Positions 56,680 to 64,000 of a stretch of 64,000 bases of DNA are shown here, piece by piece. Numbering within the stretch: the first letter of the stretch is position 1; the number at the start of each line of letters is the position of its first letter. The position numbers were made by a program, and so were the translations under genes. Under the pieces are notes generated by a model, which did no database searches, was not told the origin of the DNA, and was given only the letters and a program-made list of their open reading frames with translations. The DNA comes from Sorghum bicolor (lineage: Eukaryota; Streptophyta; Magnoliopsida; Poales; Poaceae), in the NCBI RefSeq assembly GCF_000003195.3, contig NC_012870.2, positions 24,234,501 through 24,298,500 of the forward strand, read 5' to 3'.

Positions 56680-57355
56680 TCACTGAGGCGGCGGTGGAGG
56701 TGCGTACTCGGGCCACCCATTTGATGGCGGCGACGGTCTCCCATGCTCGTTCGCCACTTGGTTCGAACCCGCCGACTGAGGCTACACACAAGAGCAGCGA
56801 TTGCATGAGACAAAGTTAAATAGCTAAATAACATGCATGTGTGATATATATTACTCACCGGAGTAGTGTGGAGAGCAACGAAGGGAGGAACGACGGGAGG
56901 AGGCTGAGGTGGACCCATCAAGTTGGGTGGCAAAGTAACACCTAAAGAACTCTGCAGAAACGCCAGCACATCTGACATCCTCTGGTCAGTTGCCAGCCGC
57001 GCCGCCCGCTCTGAAGCCACAACCGCCTCCAGCTCGTCAGCCCTCTTGTTCGAAGTTTCCACCTGAGCCTATACATTGTTGCAAAGGTAATGTTAGTGAA
57101 GCGAGAAGAAAATCCTTAATGCATGATGAGTAAACAAAAACTGACCTGTAGTGCCTCGACCCGGGCCTGTGCATAGGCCGGCCGCTCGCGTATCGGCGGG
57201 AGTCCGGAGCCGCTCGTGGTCTGTGCTCGGATCTGTGAGAGAGAGGGAGTAGTGGTGCTGTCGATCACGCTGTTCGCCATCCAGTAGCGCCCATGTTGCT
57301 TTCCCTTTCCAAGACACATGACGAGACGTGCATCGATGTTGTCATTCGTTGGTTT
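56680..57355 (-). pseudogene. 3' exons of a CACTA accessory gene (Transposase_24/Ptta-like), three exons
   Basis: Minus strand: exon 57355-57146 (start uncertain, after a TAG acceptor), exon 57068-56859, exon 56781-56680. All junctions are GT-AG and keep one frame. Recognisable pieces are GKGKQHGRYWMANSVID and TLSQIRAQ-like text in the first exon, a coiled coil (ETSNKRADELEAVVASERAA) and PPNLMGPPQPPPVVPPF in the second, and a proline-rich end (PEYAPPPPPQ, stop 56680-56682) in the third. This matches the C-terminal end of plant Transposase_24 (Ptta/En/Spm) proteins, which bind element ends. The 5' part, with the main domain, is deleted. Confidence 0.75.
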
Positions 57356-57794
57356 CTAACTAACTTCCATGACAACATGCACGAAACTTTACCAAATTTT
57401 TACCATAGCATCCACATGTGTTCTAAAGACATGTCGCTAAGTTATGTAATTTTTCGACTTCATTTGCTTTTTATATAATTTAATAGCACTTCACGCGCAA
57501 CTTGGTCGCCGTGTTCCGTGCGCGAGATGTTCGATATTTCATGCGTGCTCCTGGATATGGCCTTAACATACGCTATGTAAAGCGAATATCAATTTTTGAA
57601 CCGTCCAATTCAGAGATTCGATACACCTGCAGTTCAAACCCGCGTTTATCGTAGAAATTCAATTAAACCAAATTAACTAAAGATATATAATAAAAAGATT
57701 TTAAAAACTACCAAAACCTTAACATATACTATTAAATAATGTGTAATGCAAAACAAAAAAGTTTGGAAGCAAAAAGTAAAAAATAAAAAAATTC

Positions 57795-58245
57795 TTTGCC
57801 GAGCGCCAAAAGTCAGCGCTAGGCAAAGAGAGCCTTTGCCGAGCGCAAAAATTCAGCGCTAGGCAAAGAGATGCCTTTGCCGAGCGCCAAACGTCAGCGC
57901 TAGGCAAAGAGATGTCTTTGCCAAGCGCCTAACGGAGGGCGCTCGGCAAAGGGTGACGGCAGGTACCCCATGTTACATGTGTTATCTCTTTGCCGAGTGC
58001 AAGCTGTTGCCGAGCGCTTGGCGCTTGGGAAAGATGTCCTTTGCTAAGAGCGGGCCTTTGCCGAGCGTCTGGTGCTTGGCAAAGACGTTCTTTGCCGAGC
58101 GTCTCCGTTTGCCGAGGGCACTACCCTCGGCAAAAAAATCTTTGCCGAGCGCTGTCTTTGCCGAGGGCCCTGCGCTAGGCAAAGGTGGCCTTTGCCGAGC
58201 GCCCGATTTATAGCGCTCGGCAAATAACCAGACGCTAGGCAAAGG
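57795..58245. repeat. CACTA right subterminal repeat array
   Basis: Repeated CTTTGCCGAGCGC..GCGCTAGGCAAAG pairs, matching the left array but with several variants (GCCGAGGGC, GCTTGGCAAAG). Small ORFs here are repeat artefacts. Confidence 0.92.
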
Positions 58246-58265
58246 CGCTGTCTGCCGTAGTGACG

Positions 58266-58870
58266 GCATCCGCTCACCGACTGGACTTGATCAATCACAC
58301 ACGATAGAGATAAATTAGAACAATACACTAAACAAGTTAAAATAACATACTAAAAAAGAGCTTGTGAGATCACAAGAAACACCGATAACAAGACTACCGT
58401 TAAAAGAAACAACTACCAAAAGTTTTATATTGTAAAAGAAACAACTATAAGTTTTATTTATGTTATCTAAAAAAACTATGTAAATAGTATTAATTTAGAT
58501 TAATCCTAATACATATTTAATTTCAAAAGTCGAGCATATCATTTAAGGGATTTAAACTTTACTTTGCAAAGGAATAAACATGTGTGAGCATCTATTATAT
58601 CTAGCATTTAAACTAATCAGATTATAATTAAAAAATATAAGTTAACATTGAGTAAATTTATCATATTATTATTTGTATACAAAATGCCAGAGTAAAAACC
58701 TATTTGCGTGTAACTGTAAAACTAAATATATTAAATCAATTTAATATTTGACTATATATATATATATATATAAACATGTGACATGTAAAACAAATGATAC
58801 TAACACGTAGATCATATCGCCACGAATTTAACACAGCTTAAACAAACTGAATCAGAATTAAAACGAAGAA
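58266..58870. other. A/T-rich intergenic sequence right of the CACTA element
   Basis: No gene visible. Contains a short (TA)n run at about 58753-58772. Confidence 0.5.
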
Positions 58871-59837
58871 ACTGTGTGGATCGATTGCTCATCCTCGGTG
58901 GTGTATTTCTATAGTATATTTGGATTTGTTTTTTAATAGAAAACGGCCATATGGTGCGTGTGTGTGCGCGTGACGTGATGACGACGTCATCAAGCTAGCT
59001 GTGCAAAACTGCGCACGCATATGGTCGGGCTACTCTGCTAGCTCCGTTGGCTGGCGCGCGGGCGTGGGCACTGGGAGGCTGGATGCAGGGGCTGGCGCAC
59101 TTGTCTTGGCTGTGGGTTCGGCACGGTGCCGCTGGAGCAGCCAGCGTCAGTGAAGAAGGCCGGCGCGGCGGTCCTCCATGGGTGACAGCGAGAGCTCGTA
59201 AGCATAGCACGTACGCATGAACGGGGCGAGGCCTCGGTTTCCTGCGGTAAGTGCATGGGGATGGAGAGGGCATCATGATGAACTCACCCAAAGGGATTTT
59301 TGACGACACGAGACGACCTACGATGGCGGGGCTGCAGCAGCATTCCTACAAACGACACCAACCACATGTTTGAGGTATAAGCAGAGCGATTCTGAGAGGA
59401 AGAACAGTGCCTGCAGTTTCGTTACCTAGATGGCATGCGGGGATCGGCAACAGTCTAGGCACGACGACGGTGAAGCAGCACAAGGCGTCCGCGGTGGCGG
59501 CGGCTGCGGCCGACGGGCTCGGCGAGATCCGTCATGTGCGGCGGCGGCCAGGGCTAGCAGGCAGATTGTAGATGGGAACGAAGCGGCATGCTGGGCTTCT
59601 TATAGGGAGAAAAGGGGAGCAGTGCCTGCGCTGGCTGGACTGCTGGGCCGGTGGAGTGCGGCCCGGGATTCTTCGGTCCGAACGATCGGACCAGAACCTG
59701 CCGCCGATGATTCCCGCATCACTTTCCCGCGCTGTCATTTTCTGAGGATAGGAGCGCTCTGACGCTGCATGCAGGTGGGAGCCACGACGCAATTAGCCCA
59801 CATGCGTTTCTGTTTCTTTCCGTATCGAGACTGACAG
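58871..59837. other. GC-rich stretch without a supported gene
   Basis: Mixed ORFs on both strands up to 110 residues overlap each other and lack domain motifs. It could be a captured or decayed gene fragment. CGGTCCGAACGATCGGACC (about 59668) resembles CGGTCCGAACGGCCGGACC (about 61223), suggesting a shared element end or repeat. Confidence 0.4.
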
Positions 59838-60200
59838 TGGTGTCGCTCTTTTCAGTTTTTTCTTTTTCTTGTTTCCTTTCTTCTTATTTTTTCCTTTCTT
59901 TTGTTTTTTTATTCTTTTTTCGTTTCTTTTGTTCTTTTTCATTTTTTTGTTTCCATGCCTTATTCTTTTCTTTTTCCTCCTTTTATTTTATCTTTGTTTC
60001 TTTTCTTATGTTTTTTCTTTGATTAATATGTTTTTATCTTTTTTCTTTTCTTTTTCTTTTTTGTGCTTCATTAGTTTTTTATTTTTTATTTTATGTGTTT
60101 TTATTATTATTTAATTTTTTATATTTTATCTTTTATTTATTATTTTTCTTTTATTTCCTTTCCTTTCATTTTCTTATTATTTCTTATTTCCATATTTTTA
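59838..60200 (+). repeat. T/C-rich low-complexity tract
   Basis: More than 300 bases of TTTTCTTTTTC-type sequence with little G or A. Apparent phenylalanine-rich ORFs are artefacts. Confidence 0.9.
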
Positions 60201-60224
60201 TGATGTTTATTTAATATTTTGTAA

Positions 60225-60690
60225 TGAAATTTTTGTGACGTTCACATAATATATATATAATGTTCTATGATATATTTTGTGATGTTCCTGTATTATAAAT
60301 ATGATGTTCTATAATATACGTTGCGATGTTATATGATGATTATGTCCACATAGTATACATATGTTATTCTATGATGTATTTTGTGAGATTCGCATAATAT
60401 ATAAATGATATTCTATGATGTATTTTGTATTGTTCATGTAGTATACATGTAATGTTCTATGATATGTGTTTTATGTTCATGTGATATAATGCAATGTTCT
60501 ATAATGTAATATGCGATGTTCGCGTAATATACTTTTGGTGTTCTCGTAGTATACATGTGATGTTTTATTTTGTACGTAGTGATGTTCACGTAATATATAT
60601 ACGATGTTCTATAAAATATTTTAGTGATGTTCTATATTGTATTTAGTGTTATTCACTTAGTATACATATGATATTCTTTAGTATATTTTT
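60225..60690 (+). repeat. Degenerate tandem repeat, unit about 45 bp
   Basis: Around nine to ten variants of GATGTTCTATGATGTATTTT followed by GTGATGTTCACGTAATATAC-type sequence. Spacing is about 40-60 bases and the two half-units alternate. Non-coding and A/T-rich. Confidence 0.8.
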
Positions 60691-60788
60691 AGAATGTTTG
60701 AAAAATATCCATATGATCTTTTTTCATTTTTCTCTATTACTATTTTTTTCTTATGCTTTGTTGTAGATTTTATTTTTTATTTATGGTA

Positions 60789-60820
60789 TTTATTTATTTA
60801 TTTATTTATTTATTTATTTT
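60789..60820 (+). repeat. (TTTA)n microsatellite
   Basis: About eight TATT/TTTA units in a row. Confidence 0.9.
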
Positions 60821-61373
60821 ATGTATATTATAATAACAATATCATGCACCTAAAACTAGAATATTATTTTTCTAAATCGAGAATATTATGGAACATTATT
60901 CTGTAAACCTAGAACACTGAATAAATGTTTGTTGATAAAAATTACCTAAATATATTCATGTGAGATATTGTTTTGAAGGATTTAGTTCAAGAGATTTGAT
61001 GGTATTATCGAAATTTAATTTGGATATTTAGTTTGGTAGTTATATTTTTTTCGTTCATGCACGTTAAGTTGATTCCAGCTTCATTATCTGCACTATTTAA
61101 TTTAGATCCATGCGCGACCGTACCCGCCCGGCCCACCACAGTCCGTCTGCAGCGCCGCTGCTGTCAGCCGTGAGGCCGTGACCCGCGAAAAAAATTTCCC
61201 GCGCTGCTGCCGGCGCCAGAAACCGGTCCGAACGGCCGGACCCTAAGAGCACCCGAGTGCGGCGCCCTCTGGGCTGCGGATGACAGGCGAGGAGGCCCTT
61301 GTGTAAGCAAACACAAACATGTATAGGATAGCTGATTCTCAAAAAAAAATGTATAGGATAGCTAGACTAGCTA
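60821..61373. other. Intergenic sequence
   Basis: No gene. It ends with a 30-bp direct duplication of ATGTATAGGATAGCT (about 61319 and 61349) next to the following MITE. Confidence 0.5.
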
Positions 61374-61375
61374 TA

Positions 61376-61630
61376 CTCCTCCCTAAAGGCTTTAACTCCT
61401 AGAATCTATGTCGGTCAAATTTTTTTTTAACTTTGATCAACTTTATAGAAAAAAACATCAATATCTATGATATAAAATGAGTATCTTATGAAAATATATT
61501 CTATATGATAAATCTAATGGCATTAATTTGATACTATAAATCTTAGTGTTTTTTTATAAATTTAGTCAAAGTTTTAGAAGTTTAACTTATGACAATTCTA
61601 AAAGTTACAGCTTTCAGAGACAAAAAGAAG
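61376..61630. mobile_element. Stowaway-like MITE (Tc1/mariner type)
   Basis: 255 bp flanked by TA. The left end CTCCTCCCTAAAGGCTTTAAC is a degenerate CTCCCTCCGTCCCAAA-type terminus and the right end is its diverged complement. Interior text (GATCAACTTTATAGAAAAAA, ATATTCTATATGATAAATCT, ATAAATTTAGTCAAAGTTTT) follows the well-known order of grass Stowaway elements. Non-coding; mobilised in trans by mariner-type transposase. Old, judging by TIR decay. Confidence 0.75.
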
Positions 61631-61632
61631 TA

Positions 61633-63504
<1,872 letters not shown>

Positions 63505-63566
<62 letters not shown>
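63505..63566 (+). repeat. (AT)31 microsatellite, right of the MITE
   Basis: 62 bases of AT dinucleotides directly following the MITE's right terminus. Confidence 0.97.
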
Positions 63567-63568
<2 letters not shown>

Positions 63569-64000
63569 GAGCGTATGCTATGAAAACCAACTAGCTATGC
63601 AAACTCTAATTAAGCACACACGATTCTAATCCGATGGCTTCTGGTGGAGGTGGGACAATTAAGCACTTAAACCCTCCCACCAATCTAATCTTATTTTTTT
63701 TCAACTCACCCAGACAGCGATCGCTCCGTTCGCTTCCTGTACGCCGCCGCCATCCTCACGCAGCAGCAAGTTTCATCAATCACAACCGGCACAGTGCTAT
63801 GCACATCAGTCACCATTGAGACCAATTCTTCCCTGGTATGTTTGAACGTGAACATTGATGGCCATTTTTTTTTCAATTTATAAGAAAAAATGGGAGATAA
63901 AAAAGAAGATTTGAACATAGTTATATAGATATAGATTAGATGGATGATAAGTTATTCAAGATTTTAGTTTATCACATAAGGATAAAGAGTTTGAACACCC
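63567..64000. other. Window end, no supported gene
   Basis: Mixed sequence with a short GC-rich part (63700-63790). Overlapping short ORFs on both strands show no motif. Confidence 0.4.

Larger units (their letters stand above)
55760..58262 (-). mobile_element. Non-autonomous CACTA (En/Spm) transposon
   Basis: It begins CACTACTGCAGACAGCGCC and ends in the complement of CACTACGGCAGACAGCGCC, giving TIRs of about 25 bp with one mismatch. The 3-bp duplication ACG lies at 55757-55759 and 58263-58265. Dense subterminal TTTGCCGAGCGC motifs in both orientations occupy 55784-56320 and 57795-58245; these bind the accessory protein in En/Spm elements. At 2.5 kb it lacks the TNP2 transposase but keeps the 3' exons of a second gene (minus strand), so it is a deletion derivative. 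Near-perfect ends suggest it was mobile recently. Confidence 0.95.

Noticed and set aside
59837..60114. Two Phe-rich ORFs that look like membrane proteins
   Set aside because: They derive from the T/C-rich low-complexity tract; hydrophobicity is a by-product of composition.

Overview
The window is plant nuclear DNA, almost certainly from a grass and probably a panicoid/Andropogoneae type (maize, sorghum, sugarcane relatives). This is inferred from the repeat content: Sirevirus-type Copia elements with palindrome-rich LTRs, a CACTA element with TTTGCCGAGCG subterminal repeats, PIF/Harbinger ends of the GAGCATCTCCAACAG type, a Stowaway-like MITE and a micron-like MITE inside (TA)n. I see no intact host gene, rRNA, tRNA or CRISPR array. 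Nearly every open reading frame belongs to a transposable element or its wreckage.

Layout. 1-1011 is a decayed transposon-type gene (PF04195-like), split by a complete Copia element at 1012-11120 (TSD GATCA); its other half follows at 11126-11530. Next come a minus-strand Sirevirus-like solo LTR (11531-13072) and a very long minus-strand Gypsy-type LTR (about 13073-19280) inflated by a purine-rich repeat. 19640-20600 is an Athila-type Gypsy integrase remnant that hosts a three-level nest. A Gypsy element primed by tRNA-Asp (20761-40625, minus, TSD GCCAC) has its 5' LTR split by a Copia element (27677-39664, minus, TSD GGAAG), whose reverse transcriptase region is split by a solo Gypsy LTR (30919-33566, TSD ACGTG).

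40631-45936 holds older debris: host remnant, a CACTA TNP2 transposase fragment, an LTR-like promoter, a scrambled Copia gag/protease segment with a duplicated block, and degenerate tandem repeats. 45937-55275 is one PIF/Harbinger transposon (TIRs, TSD TAA) whose interior has been triplicated head to tail: three ORF1 genes (+) converge on three transposase genes (-), each transposase broken differently. 55760-58262 is a non-autonomous CACTA element (TSD ACG) keeping a spliceable 3' gene end. 58263-64000 is intergenic DNA with T-rich tracts, a 45-bp-scale repeat field, a Stowaway-like MITE, and a micron-like MITE between two (AT)n tracts.

How the parts relate: the nesting gives a relative clock (host remnant, then Gypsy 20761, then Copia 27677, then solo LTR). 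The first Copia element has nearly identical LTRs yet stop codons plus changed catalytic residues in integrase and reverse transcriptase, so it could move only with proteins supplied in trans. The most unusual objects are the internally triplicated PIF/Harbinger element, the unrecognised 315-residue ORF in the gag position of the Gypsy element, and the three polypurine-tract-like sites in that same element.
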